Counted from the stretch's first letter, positions 41,309 to 50,548 are shown. The stretch: DNA of 64,000 nucleotides from Synechocystis sp. PCC 7338 (GCF_018282115.1 NZ_CP054306.1:3333488-3397487), one strand, 5' to 3'. The notes: a model not told the origin generated them from the sequence alone. Numbers and translations are program-made.

Positions 41309-44134
41309 TTAAAATGCTTGGACAGAACGCACAAATCTTTGCAATTGACGACTTTCTAATTCCAAAACTCGCCGGGCAAAATCAGGATCATGGTCGAGTA
41401 AATCGTCAAACTGGTCTACGGAAATGGCTAAAATCCTCGTACTTCTACTGTCAGCAATGATAGTATTTTCTGATTTACTGTGGGCTAAAACTTCTAGTTC
41501 ATCTAATGTTTGCCCAGGATGTAATTGCTCAATTCGAACTCCAGTCTCCGTTTGGTAGTGAACATTAGCATCCCCTTCGATTAACAACAGTAATTCTCGA
41601 CAGGTATCCCCCGCTTCGGTGATCACGTCTCCTTTGTTATAGGTCCTCACTTCAGCCCGCTCTGCTAGGGCAATAAGAGTTTCACTTTGCATACGGTGGA
41701 AGAAATCACTATTAAATAAATAAACTACTTTTTCTAGGTCAGGAAATTCAATTAAAGGGGGATTTTTTGTTGATGTTGATTGCCAAGCGAGGAAGTGATC
41801 TAGAGTGTATTGAACTAGATGTGAATTAAACTGATGGCCATAATTAATGCCAATGGTTTGACTACGTTGGGGTGCTAATTGGGTCAACATATAAAGGGCA
41901 GCGGCCTGGACCATGGGATTTTGATCCTGGAGCAGAACTTCTAAGTAGGGCAAAATGGTTTCTGGAGAAAGTTCCAACGAACAGGACAAAGGGTTTTCCC
42001 CCGGTTCAGTCAAACATTGACGTATTTCTGCCGGTAGGCGATCACCCCAATGTTCCTGCTCTAAAAGTTCACTTAAAACCGTTGGGGAAGCCTGTTGTAA
42101 AGATTGTGCTAGGGGCAAAGATGCCGGGGCAGATTGCAGTTGCTCTAGGGTTTGTAGAACTGAGCGGACAATTAATTCTTTTTTGTGGCTAATGTTTTCC
42201 TGTAACAGGGTTAATACTGCCTTATGTTCCTGGAGGATGGGTTGATTAAGGGCACGGTAACAATCAATTAATTCCGGCAATTGGGCCAGTAAAAATTCTG
42301 CTTTTTTTATGCTACTGGTTTCATCGGAAAAACCACTTAAAATCCATTCTTCTTCTTGGGGCGTAATGGAATATTGACGGCGCAGGGAACGAATGGCGAC
42401 AGAATCCTGTAATGATGTCGGCTCAAAGGTGTTGAAACTCGCCTGTTTTTGTTGTAGCAATAATAGGCGTTCCAGGGATTTACGATAACCAGTCAGGCGT
42501 ATTTGGTTCTCCAGGGTTCTTTGGCGATCGGGGTTGAGCAATGCTGGATCTTCAATGCCCAATTCTTCGAGCACTAAACGGTGTTCATCGTCCGTAATAC
42601 CCAATTCCTGGCGCATTTGTTGTAGAACCTCCAAGCTACTGGAGTAATTCACATAACCCTCTTCTAATGCTTCACGGACCACCCCTTTATAGGCCTGATG
42701 GCGTTTTTCCCGGGTAAAGCCGGGCAGAACCTTTGCCAGCACATAAACTTCATGGGTATTGAGGTCGCTTAATGTCCGCCCTTCTAAAAATTGTGAAACG
42801 TTGACCTGCAGTTTTTCCAATTGCTTGCGGAAACGGTTAGCCAAGTTTTCCCGGGAATATAAATCGGCACTGCGTCGCCATGTTTTGTACAACCAAAGGG
42901 TACTTAGGGTTACCAATCCTATATCGTACAGATACTGCACTGCCAGGGGAAGAAGTTGTATTAATGGTCTGCCGGCAAAAATAAAGAAAAAGTTGAAAAT
43001 CGCAAAGGTACAAACGGTAAAAATACGATGGCGGATAATATCTATATTTAAACTGTTTTGTTGCTGCCGATTATGGGCTTTAATTCGTTTTTCTAACCAT
43101 CTTCCAGCACCATAGGCAATGGCGGTACACGCCCCTAATACTAATGGCACTGCCACTATTTTGGGAATATTAATAGCTTGGTCAAATAGGTAAAATCCGG
43201 GTGATAGTAAAGAATTAAGCTGATCCGTTTGCCTTGACCATACTCCAGAAAAGTAATAGTTCCAATTGCCAGCGTAAAGATAATAATAGGCAAAATAACC
43301 TATGACTAAACCGACGTAACCATACCGTAGAAATGCCGTTTCCGGTTGATTTAAACTGTTCCAGTAGGTGCGCTCCGCATCAATGTCAATGCAGGGATTT
43401 TGGCAGGCTACGCAAGCACTCTGCTCTTTGCCATCCGGCAGTACTGTGCGGCACATGGATTGGGTAATGAGTTCTTCACTGGTGTGGGCTTTGCTGGCCA
43501 ACAATCCCCCCGGTTCGCCGTAAATACTCTGCACTGGGGCCATGGGGCAAAAATATTGACACCAGGATTTGCCGCCATACAGGTAACCGACGGTGATAGC
43601 CATGGCCACTGTGAATAATAGCCAACCCCCTAGCATCAGGCGATCGCCATTAAAAAAGAGGATGCGCCCACATAGGCCGATGAACAACCAACTAAATTGC
43701 ACATAGGCATAGTTCCGATCGAGCCAGGAATTGCGGTCCACTTTGGCCAGTTCGTAGCGCACTTTGCCGGTCTTTTTATTTTCCCGTTTGAATTGCCGTT
43801 GCCATCCCAAAGCCCGAGGAATTTGGGAGAGGAAAGAAAGGGGACAAATCCGTCGCCACAGTTCATGGCCGAACACTAGCAGGATAAAAATGGCCGCTGG
43901 CACGATTGCCCCCCAAAACAGGGTTGTACCCAGGGCGTAGGGTTGCTCCGCTAAACATTCCCCTTGGACTTCAATGCATTGATTCGACAACCGCAGTGGG
44001 CTCCAGGGATGGTCCGCAGTGGTGAGGGCAGATGTCCAGGGGTCATAGAATAGGGAGGCAATAATTAACAGCCAACCCCCGGTTAATATCCACCGAATCC
44101 AGTGCATCCGTCGCTCTGACAGTTGTGCGAACAT
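41309..44134 (-). CDS. Membrane polyferredoxin-type protein with cyclic-nucleotide-binding domain
   Basis: This 941-residue membrane protein has several transmembrane segments in the first 420 residues, with Fe-S ligand motifs between them. These are WCQYFCPMAP (about 190) and SACVACQNPCIDID (about 240, Cys-x2-Cys-x3-Cys-like), as in NapH/NosR-type electron-transfer proteins. A long cytoplasmic helical region follows, including a HEAT-like stretch (NPMVQAAALYMLTQLA). The last 120 residues are a cNMP/CRP-type binding domain (YNKGDVITEAGD ... GQTLDELEVL). The ATG at 44134 has AAAGGA 8 bases upstream, which I prefer over a TTG at 44179. This could be a redox protein gated by a nucleotide or other ligand. 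Its partners are unknown. Confidence 0.75.
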   Translation of the reverse strand: MFAQLSERRMHWIRWILTGGWLLIIASLFYDPWTSALTTADHPWSPLRLSNQCIEVQGECLAEQPYALGTTLFWGAIVPAAIFILLVFGHELWRRICPLSFLSQIPRALGWQRQFKRENKKTGKVRYELAKVDRNSWLDRNYAYVQFSWLFIGLCGRILFFNGDRLMLGGWLLFTVAMAITVGYLYGGKSWCQYFCPMAPVQSIYGEPGGLLASKAHTSEELITQSMCRTVLPDGKEQSACVACQNPCIDIDAERTYWNSLNQPETAFLRYGYVGLVIGYFAYYYLYAGNWNYYFSGVWSRQTDQLNSLLSPGFYLFDQAINIPKIVAVPLVLGACTAIAYGAGRWLEKRIKAHNRQQQNSLNIDIIRHRIFTVCTFAIFNFFFIFAGRPLIQLLPLAVQYLYDIGLVTLSTLWLYKTWRRSADLYSRENLANRFRKQLEKLQVNVSQFLEGRTLSDLNTHEVYVLAKVLPGFTREKRHQAYKGVVREALEEGYVNYSSSLEVLQQMRQELGITDDEHRLVLEELGIEDPALLNPDRQRTLENQIRLTGYRKSLERLLLLQQKQASFNTFEPTSLQDSVAIRSLRRQYSITPQEEEWILSGFSDETSSIKKAEFLLAQLPELIDCYRALNQPILQEHKAVLTLLQENISHKKELIVRSVLQTLEQLQSAPASLPLAQSLQQASPTVLSELLEQEHWGDRLPAEIRQCLTEPGENPLSCSLELSPETILPYLEVLLQDQNPMVQAAALYMLTQLAPQRSQTIGINYGHQFNSHLVQYTLDHFLAWQSTSTKNPPLIEFPDLEKVVYLFNSDFFHRMQSETLIALAERAEVRTYNKGDVITEAGDTCRELLLLIEGDANVHYQTETGVRIEQLHPGQTLDELEVLAHSKSENTIIADSRSTRILAISVDQFDDLLDHDPDFARRVLELESRQLQRFVRSVQAF

Positions 44135-44259
44135 AGACAAATCCTTTTCTGGTTGGGCCTTTATCCATTCTGCACTCAATGCTAACCTGTTTTGTCATTG
44201 ATTTTCATCTGGGTTAAAGCTCAAAATCGCAGTAATCATTCCCAACGGGGGCAAAGACC

Positions 44260-44565
44260 ATGATCCAACCCGCCATCCACTTGGCCCAAAAATTTGGCGA
44301 TCGCCTTGCCGCTTGTGACTATGGAAAAGCTTGGGATTTATTATCCCCGGAGCTTAAAAGGGAATATTCTCCCAAAACTTTACAAACGACGGTGGAAGAG
44401 ATAATTAGCTATGGTTCTGGTCCCATCTAAAGGGCGATCATGATGACGGATTGTGTTTTGACGGAGTGGCAATACCCCGCCATGGAAAACGATGATGTGG
44501 TGTGGCTATATGTTGCCCTAGAGGGGGAAGATTTTGGAGAAGCCGTGACGGTGATTGTCCAATAG
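44260..44565 (+). pseudogene. Small gene interrupted by an in-frame TAA
   Basis: An ATG at 44260 opens 56 codons (MIQPAIHLAQKFGDRLAA, DYGKAWDLLSPELKREY), then a TAA at 44428-44430, and the same frame continues for about 44 more codons (LTEWQYPAMENDDVVWLYVAL, ending at TAG 44563). Joined, it would be a protein of about 101 residues with the look of an NTF2-like/lumazine-binding small domain (helical start with AWDLLSPEL, then strands). A point nonsense mutation is the simplest reading. The second half could start anew at ATG 44440, but lacks a good ribosome-binding site. It is divergent from the Fe-S/CNBD gene. Confidence 0.6.
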
Positions 44566-44680
44566 CAGGAGGAAAAACTCGCAATCCGTTAGTTAGAGTG
44601 GGGCAGACCTTAAAAAAGTAACGTCACCACCACCCTTGTCTTGAACCAATTGACTCAACTTTAATTAACCAGACAACAAA

Positions 44681-44770
44681 CGGAGAGAGAGGGATTCGAA
44701 CCCTCGATGGAGCTATAAACCCCATAACTCCTTAGCAGGGAGCCGCTTTCAACCGCTCAGCCATCTCTCC
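44681..44770 (-). tRNA. trnS-GCT: tRNA-Ser (anticodon GCT)
   Basis: This 90-nt class II tRNA has acceptor GGAGAGA with TCTCTCC and a G discriminator, anticodon stem GCTCC/GGAGT with loop CTGCTAA (anticodon GCT), a long variable arm, and T-loop GGTTCGAATCC. It decodes AGC/AGU. CCA is not encoded. Confidence 0.95.
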
Positions 44771-44917
44771 AGAGTGACAGTTCCATATCATAGCAAACAA
44801 TGACGTCTTCCGCCTTTTTCAACTGGTAATTTCCACTTTCTTTGGTGGGGCGGATAATTCGGAAACTCGACGTTGGTGTTGAAAAAATCCAATGTTGAAT
44901 ACTAAAACAGTGTCCGG

Positions 44918-45817
44918 TTACTGATTGCCGCCACTTTCTAAAAGTTGCCGGAATGAGCTCCAACTGGTTTCGTTGGGACGTTGGTCAGATAGGGATGGTG
45001 GCTTAACGTACTCTGGAAAGTTGTTGGCAATCTCTGTTTTCATTACTACCGACAAATCGTCGAAGCTGGCTAATTTACGTCCAGCGGTATGAAAATACAA
45101 CAATCCAACCCGATCGCCCATTTCCATCCAAGGCAACCAGTTGGAAAGCCGCGCCCAACCGATGGAGGCCGGGGCTGAGGTCTGCCGGGGATTACTCAAC
45201 TCATCCACACTACCAAAGAAATTGAACATTTCCGTGGCGTGATAGGTTCCCCCCACATAACGCTGAAACTCTCCCCCCAAGGGATTAGGGTAAAACAGGG
45301 GCACGGTTACGTTCATCCACCATTGGTTTCCTCGCACGGTAATGTCTCTGGCGATCGGACTGCCGTCATTGTCCTTTAAGCGATAGCTAAAATTTACCGG
45401 ATCGTTAGCCACATGAAAGACTTCCACTGTTTTGCCGGTCCAGGGATTTTCCCACTGACGTAACACCTCTCCGGTCACGGGATCTTTGTAGAGTAAAATC
45501 TCCCGACTCACCATGCGAAAATCCTCGTCATCATTGCCATCTGCTAGGGGGCCACATTGACGGATATTCATGCCCTCCACCAGAAAAAGTAAGCGGTCTG
45601 GTTCCCCTGGAATCCGACTATAGGTTTTGCCTTCCCACCAGTAGGTTATTGGTTGACCATCTTCCGTCGAGCAGAAAATTTTCCGCAGGGCCTGTAGTTG
45701 ACCGGCCGGCTCCCTCAGTTCCAAGGCCTCGACCTTATTTTCTCCCATGCCGACCAACAAAAGTACCAGGGATAGGGGAGAGAGGAGAGCAGCAGAAAAC
45801 TTTGGCAGGTTGAACAC
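44918..45817 (-). CDS. Exported DUF1838 protein
   Basis: This 299-residue protein, starting at a GTG, has an N-terminal signal peptide (about 8-25: SAALLSPLSLVLLLVGMG). The rest is a DUF1838-type domain rich in Trp, Tyr and Phe (PITYWWEGKTYS, RQWENPWTGKTVEV, GTYHATEMFNFF, SIGWARLSNWLPWMEMGDR). Members occur across bacteria and fungi; biochemical role is unknown. It was annotated as a periplasmic protein in Synechocystis 6803 (sll1378, from memory). It is 41 bp downstream of mgdA on the same strand, so likely co-transcribed and possibly linked to envelope or lipid metabolism. Confidence 0.78.
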   Translation of the reverse strand: MFNLPKFSAALLSPLSLVLLLVGMGENKVEALELREPAGQLQALRKIFCSTEDGQPITYWWEGKTYSRIPGEPDRLLFLVEGMNIRQCGPLADGNDDEDFRMVSREILLYKDPVTGEVLRQWENPWTGKTVEVFHVANDPVNFSYRLKDNDGSPIARDITVRGNQWWMNVTVPLFYPNPLGGEFQRYVGGTYHATEMFNFFGSVDELSNPRQTSAPASIGWARLSNWLPWMEMGDRVGLLYFHTAGRKLASFDDLSVVMKTEIANNFPEYVKPPSLSDQRPNETSWSSFRQLLESGGNQ

Positions 45818-45858
45818 AATGATCGGGCCCTAATAACAATCGAAAATTTGCTTGTTCC

Positions 45859-47298
45859 TTAGCTTTGCTTTAGCTCGAGGGCATCTTCCGTAGCAGCGCC
45901 GTGGACAGTTTTTACCCACTTGAGACGCTTTGGTCGGAAGGCCATGCGGGCAGTGACGGCGGGCATGATGATCAACCAGTGGAACATGTAAATGGTACCG
46001 CCAATGGTGCGGGCAAGCAGGGTCGGGATCTGTTGCCAGGAAGACTGGCCTTCACTGGGAGTTAAACGTCGCAGTCCATGGTACATCCCCCAGCAGGAAA
46101 AGCCGATCGCCAGATAACTGAGGGGAGTGAGCAGGGGAAAACGTCTTTGCCACAGGGCCATGAGTAAATCCGGTACGGCGGCGGTGGGCAAAAGATATTG
46201 CATCAACAGAAAGGAAAAGAGGTCTAATTTTTTCTTCCAGCCCAGGGGTTGGGTGCAAATCCAGCGCCAGTAATCCAGGTAACGCTGGTAACCCCCTTCC
46301 GCCCAGCGATTGCGTTGGTGCCAAAGGGCGATCGCCGTGGTGACCCCTTCTTCTTCCACCGGGGGATTGACCAAAATACCAACTTTCCATTGGTGGAGGT
46401 GTAGGCGGATGGTCAAGTCTAGGTCATCGGTAATGGTTTGTTCATTCCAGCCACCTACCGCATCCAAGGCTTGGCGGGCCACAAATTGGCCATTCCCCCG
46501 CAGCTCTCCAATGCCGCCGGTAACAATTCTTTGTTCTTGGAAATAGGCATCCAGGGCCATTTCCGCCCCTTGGCCCCTGGTCCAAAAATTGACCCCTTCA
46601 TTGGCGATCGCCTTCCGTACCTGGAGGGCCCCAAAGGTGGGACTGGCAAAATAAGGTACCACCCGCCGCAGCAAATCCTTGGGCACATCGGCATCGGCAT
46701 CAAATACCCCAATGATGTCCCCCTGGGTTTGGGCTAGGACTTCGTTTAAAGCTCCAGATTTGCCGCCACTGGCCCCAGCGCCCCTTCTCAGCACTTGTAA
46801 CTGGGGGTATTGCTGGCGCAGTTGATCAAGGATAACCGGAGTGCGATCAGTGCTGTTGTCGTCCACAATCCAAACTTCATGGTGATCGCCGGGATATTCC
46901 AAGGTGCATAACTGCCGAACAATTTTGCCGATCACCGCTTCTTCATTTTTCGCCGCCACCATCAAACAAACCTGGGGATAATGCACTGCCGATTCTGCCC
47001 CAGTCACCATGGGGGGAACATCTTCGGGAGTTGCCTTCATTAACCTGAGGGCTTGCAAAGAGAGAGCACCGGTGAAGGCCCACACTAACCAACTACCCCA
47101 AACCCAATAATGGAGGGTAATCACCAAGGTCCAAATGGCCATGAGCACCACTGCGGCCTTTTTGCGCCGTCCTTCCGATCCCCGGAAAAAATCGTTGCGA
47201 AAATCCTCCTCCTCAGCCTCGGGATCGTCCCATTCTGCTAGGAAGGCCTCCAGGGGAGACAAATCGGCATCGTTATCTTTCCACGGAAATTGGGGCAT
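45859..47298 (-). CDS. mgdA: Monoglucosyldiacylglycerol synthase (GT2 family)
   Basis: This 479-residue membrane glycosyltransferase has two hydrophobic segments near 52-90. The GT2 catalytic domain follows with WIVDDNSTD (about 145), FDADADV (about 202), the acceptor-binding TDDLDLTIRL and QRNRWAEGGY (about 330). C-terminal membrane helices come last. It transfers glucose from UDP-glucose to diacylglycerol, the first step to thylakoid galactolipids in cyanobacteria. It matches the Synechocystis enzyme I know as sll1377. It lies upstream of the DUF1838 gene and is divergent from the SpoIIM protein gene. Confidence 0.88.
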   Translation of the reverse strand: MPQFPWKDNDADLSPLEAFLAEWDDPEAEEEDFRNDFFRGSEGRRKKAAVVLMAIWTLVITLHYWVWGSWLVWAFTGALSLQALRLMKATPEDVPPMVTGAESAVHYPQVCLMVAAKNEEAVIGKIVRQLCTLEYPGDHHEVWIVDDNSTDRTPVILDQLRQQYPQLQVLRRGAGASGGKSGALNEVLAQTQGDIIGVFDADADVPKDLLRRVVPYFASPTFGALQVRKAIANEGVNFWTRGQGAEMALDAYFQEQRIVTGGIGELRGNGQFVARQALDAVGGWNEQTITDDLDLTIRLHLHQWKVGILVNPPVEEEGVTTAIALWHQRNRWAEGGYQRYLDYWRWICTQPLGWKKKLDLFSFLLMQYLLPTAAVPDLLMALWQRRFPLLTPLSYLAIGFSCWGMYHGLRRLTPSEGQSSWQQIPTLLARTIGGTIYMFHWLIIMPAVTARMAFRPKRLKWVKTVHGAATEDALELKQS

Positions 47299-47467
47299 AG
47301 GTGACCTGTGATGTAGTCAGGAAAACTAGACATTGCCCTCCATTCTAACGATTGCTTGCGATATTTTCGGGGAGTGACATCCGCCCAGGGTAAATCTCCA
47401 CCGTCCAGCGGGGAGGTCAAGGGCTGGAACTAAGTGCAAAAATAGTTTATTTTCTAGGTTTTTCCCC

Positions 47468-48418
47468 ATGGATTTTCGTCGCTGGATTGCCCGCCGTGAC
47501 CAAGATTGGCAGACCCTTGACCAAATTTTGACCTGCCTGGAAACCAAAGGTATTAAGTCCCTGCCCACGGAGGATATTCAACAGTTGGCTAGTTTATACC
47601 GGGCTACTTCCGCTGACCTGGCCCGGGCCCAAACCCATAACCTCAATCCCCGTTTGAGGCAAAACCTCCAAAGTCTCATTACCAGGGCCTACGGTCAAAT
47701 TTACCAAGGAGATCGCCGTCAAGAGTGGAATAAGGTCGCACAGTTCTATCTTTGGCAGTTGCCGTTGGTGTTACGCCAAACTTTTAGTTACACCATGGTG
47801 GCCTTTGGTATTTTCTTCCTGGCCAGTGTGATTGCCTGGTGGTATAGCTGGCGGGATCCAACTTTTTTGGAATTGGTGGTACCGGCGGATTTAATCAGCA
47901 CCGTTCGGGATAAGGGCCAGCTATGGATGGGCTCAATTTTAACCATGAAGCCAGTGGCGGCCAGCGGCATTATGATCAATAACCTTTCCGTCGCCTTTGG
48001 TATGGTGGCCGGTGGGGTAGTGGTGGGACTATGGACTATTTATGCCCTGTTTTACAACGGTTTATTGCTGGGGGCAGTGGGCGCATTGGTGGCTCAGCAT
48101 AATCTTGCCATTCCCTTCTGGGGTTTTGTCCTTCCCCATGGCTCATTGGAATTACCGGCAATTTTTCTGGCAGGGGCGGCGGGGTTACTCATTGCCAAGG
48201 GATTATTGTGGCCAGGGCCCCATCGTCGGAGTTACGCCCTCAAACAACAGGCGATCACCGCAGCTCAATTGGTATTTGGCATTGTGCCCCTGCTGATTAT
48301 TGCAGGCATCATTGAAGGGTTTATTTCCCCCACTCCCTGGATTCCTGATGGCTTGAAATATCTTTTGGGAACGGCATTCTTTTTGCTATTACTAAGCTAT
48401 GGATCTCGGCAGAAGTAG
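47468..48418 (+). CDS. SpoIIM/DUF95 family membrane protein
   Basis: This 316-residue protein has a soluble helical N-terminal 95 residues, then about five transmembrane segments (about 105-130, 165-185, 195-220, 235-255, 275-310), with the family signature NLSVAFGMVAGGVVVGLWT and LPHGSLELPAIFLAGAAGLL. SpoIIM proteins act in sporulation engulfment in firmicutes; in non-sporulating bacteria the family is associated with membrane remodelling or MoxR-linked gene sets. No MoxR or RDD gene is next to it here. In Synechocystis 6803 I recall this as slr1478. It converges with the desaturase-SDR gene. Confidence 0.85.
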   Translation: MDFRRWIARRDQDWQTLDQILTCLETKGIKSLPTEDIQQLASLYRATSADLARAQTHNLNPRLRQNLQSLITRAYGQIYQGDRRQEWNKVAQFYLWQLPLVLRQTFSYTMVAFGIFFLASVIAWWYSWRDPTFLELVVPADLISTVRDKGQLWMGSILTMKPVAASGIMINNLSVAFGMVAGGVVVGLWTIYALFYNGLLLGAVGALVAQHNLAIPFWGFVLPHGSLELPAIFLAGAAGLLIAKGLLWPGPHRRSYALKQQAITAAQLVFGIVPLLIIAGIIEGFISPTPWIPDGLKYLLGTAFFLLLLSYGSRQK

Positions 48419-48438
48419 CAACAGTAGGCAAAAGCAGT

Positions 48439-49671
48439 TTAGGAATTTTTACTGAAGCAACGGAAATAAAAGGAGACAAAAAATTCCTTGATGGGAAAGG
48501 CAATGAACGTAATCGGGTTGATGGTGACAATAATATTGCGGCTGTCCCTTTTTACTCCCTTCACCACTTGTCGAGCCACCCAGGATGCGTTCATAATGCC
48601 CACCGGATTGAGTTTACTTTTGAACGGCCCCAGGATAAGTTTGCGGATCACACAGGGGGAATCCAATCGTTTTAGGGTAACCAGATCCCCTAAAGCCCGC
48701 TTACTCAGTTCATACAAAGGGCTAAAAGCTGGATTAACTTCCGCCTCGGAGGTATTCACCCAAATTTCTTTGGTGGCAATGTCTCGATTGGTTTTCACCG
48801 TGGCTAGGAATAATTCCATCAGGCGCAGGGCGGAAAAGGTATTAACTGCGTAGGCTTGCTCAATGGCTTGGCCATCCCGCCGTTGGTGAACGTTTACTCC
48901 ATGGTTAATGACCAAAATATCAATTTCCGCCAGCAAATCCTGGAGTTGATCTTCCTGGTCGATGCACCATTGTTCCGTTCTGATTAGAATAGTTTCGCCT
49001 GCTCCGGCAACGGTTAACTGTTGGCCACAGGAAGTAAGGGCGATCGCCTTAGCCCCCTGTTGATGGAGTTCCTGCAAAAGAGCCTGGCCAAAACCACCGG
49101 AAGCCCCGGTAACTGCAATTTTTTTTCCTTTGAGGGACAAAGCAGTGCCCAACATTTTATCCACCAGGGTTAGGGTTCCACAGAAGTAAGCATTGGGATC
49201 ATCAAAATGGTGCCGCCAGTGGTAAGTGCGGTTCACTATCCAAGGGGCCGGCGGCGCTAAAAATGGCCCGGGGCGATGGGTCAAATCCGTAATTTCGTCT
49301 GCATTGGGTAAGCCCATCCCCCTGCCGATCGCCGACAGCAAAAATCCCAAAGTGTAAATTTGCCCAGCGCTGGCAGCCAGAATTAGGGGCCAATGGTCAA
49401 AACTCTGCCACATCCAGGTTAATAAGGGAGGCCAAATGCCAAAAGCTAACATTACCAATGCTTCCGGCACATCATTGTACCAATGGGCCTTTTGATAAAT
49501 TTCCGTGCTCACCACTGATAAATCTGAGCGAAACACCCGATGGTGCCAACCATGGAGACGATAAAGCGGCGACCAAACATGGGCCAAGGCATGATAGCTG
49601 TCCCGCACCAGTTCCACCCACAGCACCGAAGCCAGGGCTAAACCCAACCCCATTAACCAAGCCATTGCCAT
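48439..49671 (-). CDS. Sterol-desaturase-like / short-chain dehydrogenase fusion protein
   Basis: This 410-residue two-domain protein has an N-terminal membrane region (about 1-160) with His clusters of the fatty-acid hydroxylase/sterol desaturase type: HGWHHRVFR and NRTYHWRHHFDD. From about 180 a short-chain dehydrogenase follows: TGASGGFGQALL (nucleotide binding), VINHGVN and the catalytic pair in YELSKRAL. The final hydrophobic residues suggest a membrane contact. It could oxidise or reduce a lipid substrate in one membrane-bound unit; I do not know the substrate. It is near mgdA, which makes and uses lipids, but in a different transcription unit. Confidence 0.78.
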   Translation of the reverse strand: MAMAWLMGLGLALASVLWVELVRDSYHALAHVWSPLYRLHGWHHRVFRSDLSVVSTEIYQKAHWYNDVPEALVMLAFGIWPPLLTWMWQSFDHWPLILAASAGQIYTLGFLLSAIGRGMGLPNADEITDLTHRPGPFLAPPAPWIVNRTYHWRHHFDDPNAYFCGTLTLVDKMLGTALSLKGKKIAVTGASGGFGQALLQELHQQGAKAIALTSCGQQLTVAGAGETILIRTEQWCIDQEDQLQDLLAEIDILVINHGVNVHQRRDGQAIEQAYAVNTFSALRLMELFLATVKTNRDIATKEIWVNTSEAEVNPAFSPLYELSKRALGDLVTLKRLDSPCVIRKLILGPFKSKLNPVGIMNASWVARQVVKGVKRDSRNIIVTINPITFIAFPIKEFFVSFYFRCFSKNS

Positions 49672-49879
49672 ACGTTAAAAGTTTTTACTGCTATGTTAAG
49701 TTTTGTTCTATCGATGGTAGCGGCTTACGGCCCAGGGTAGCTCCCTCCAACAATAGATTTTTTGGAAAAAGACAAAAATTCCAGTTCATAAAGCCTTTGT
49801 CTTGCCACGGGAAGAGTTTGCAAAGTATGAGTTGTTAACTACACAATCAGTCCAAAAACTTACTGGGAACTTTGAGCAT

Positions 49880-50150
49880 ATGCCTACCCTATTAAGCTTT
49901 TATAACATTAAAATCACCATGAACTATAGAACTATAATGATCGCAATCCACCCCATATCAACGCTGAATATCAAGATTATGAAGCAGTTATAATGATTCA
50001 GACCGGAGAAGTCTGTGGGCAAATGTCCAAAAGAGAATTAAATTAAATTTAACTTGGCAATGGCTCTATTTACACCAATCTGAATTATTGGAGAACTGGG
50101 AAAATGCCCGCCAAGGAAAACCGCTCAATAAAATTGCCCCTCTTCCATAA
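49880..50150 (+). pseudogene. Frameshifted DUF4160 gene
   Basis: Three consecutive frames give a DUF4160 protein in order. MPTLLSFYNIKITMNY starts at ATG 49880. RNPPHINAEYQDYEAVIM and IQTGEVCGQMSKRELN continue in another frame from 49942. LTWQWLYLHQSELLENWENA and RQGKPLNKIAPLP follow in a third frame from 50049, ending at TAA 50148-50150. The family's His-containing NPPHIHAEY core is recognisable, although one His is Asn. At least two indels (about 49930-49942 and about 50035-50049) separate the frames. The intact gene would overlap the following DUF2442 start, as these pairs often do. This looks like decay unless the indels are sequencing errors. Confidence 0.75.
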
Positions 50151-50394
50151 ATCTAATGTCTGGTTACATGTCACTTCTGTGGAGTATATGGAGGATTATC
50201 GATTAAAGCTAAGTTTTAGTAGTGGCGTAGAAGGAATTATCGATTTAGATCAAGAGTTACATGGAGAAATTTTTGAGCCGTTGAAAGATAAAAGTTTATT
50301 TCAACAGATGCTTTTAACTAGCCGAACCAGAGAATGGCCCAATGGCGCTGACTTTGCTCCCGAGTTTTTATTAGAAATTGCCCTCAAGAAATAA
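50104..50394 (+). CDS. DUF2442 protein
   Basis: This 96-residue protein has a DUF2442 fold: WLHVTSVEYMEDYRLKLSFSS, GVEGIIDLDQEL, IFEPLKDKSLFQQ and a C-terminal WPNGADFAPEFLLEIA. DUF2442 genes frequently follow DUF4160 genes in small two-gene units that resemble toxin-antitoxin modules, but a mechanism has not been shown to my knowledge. GGAGAAC precedes the ATG. Its partner just upstream is frameshifted, so this gene may be an orphaned survivor. Confidence 0.82.
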   Translation: MPAKENRSIKLPLFHKSNVWLHVTSVEYMEDYRLKLSFSSGVEGIIDLDQELHGEIFEPLKDKSLFQQMLLTSRTREWPNGADFAPEFLLEIALKK

Positions 50395-50548
50395 TATAGC
50401 AATAAACCTAACCTAATAATTTCCCAGGGGAGTATTCCCGAAAACCGTGGCTAAACTTCCCTGTCGTCCCCCATGATAGAATTGCAACGATTTTGACAAA
50501 AGTCCCAATTTTTTCTGCAAAGCATTTAGTAATCATTTCAATTTTCCC

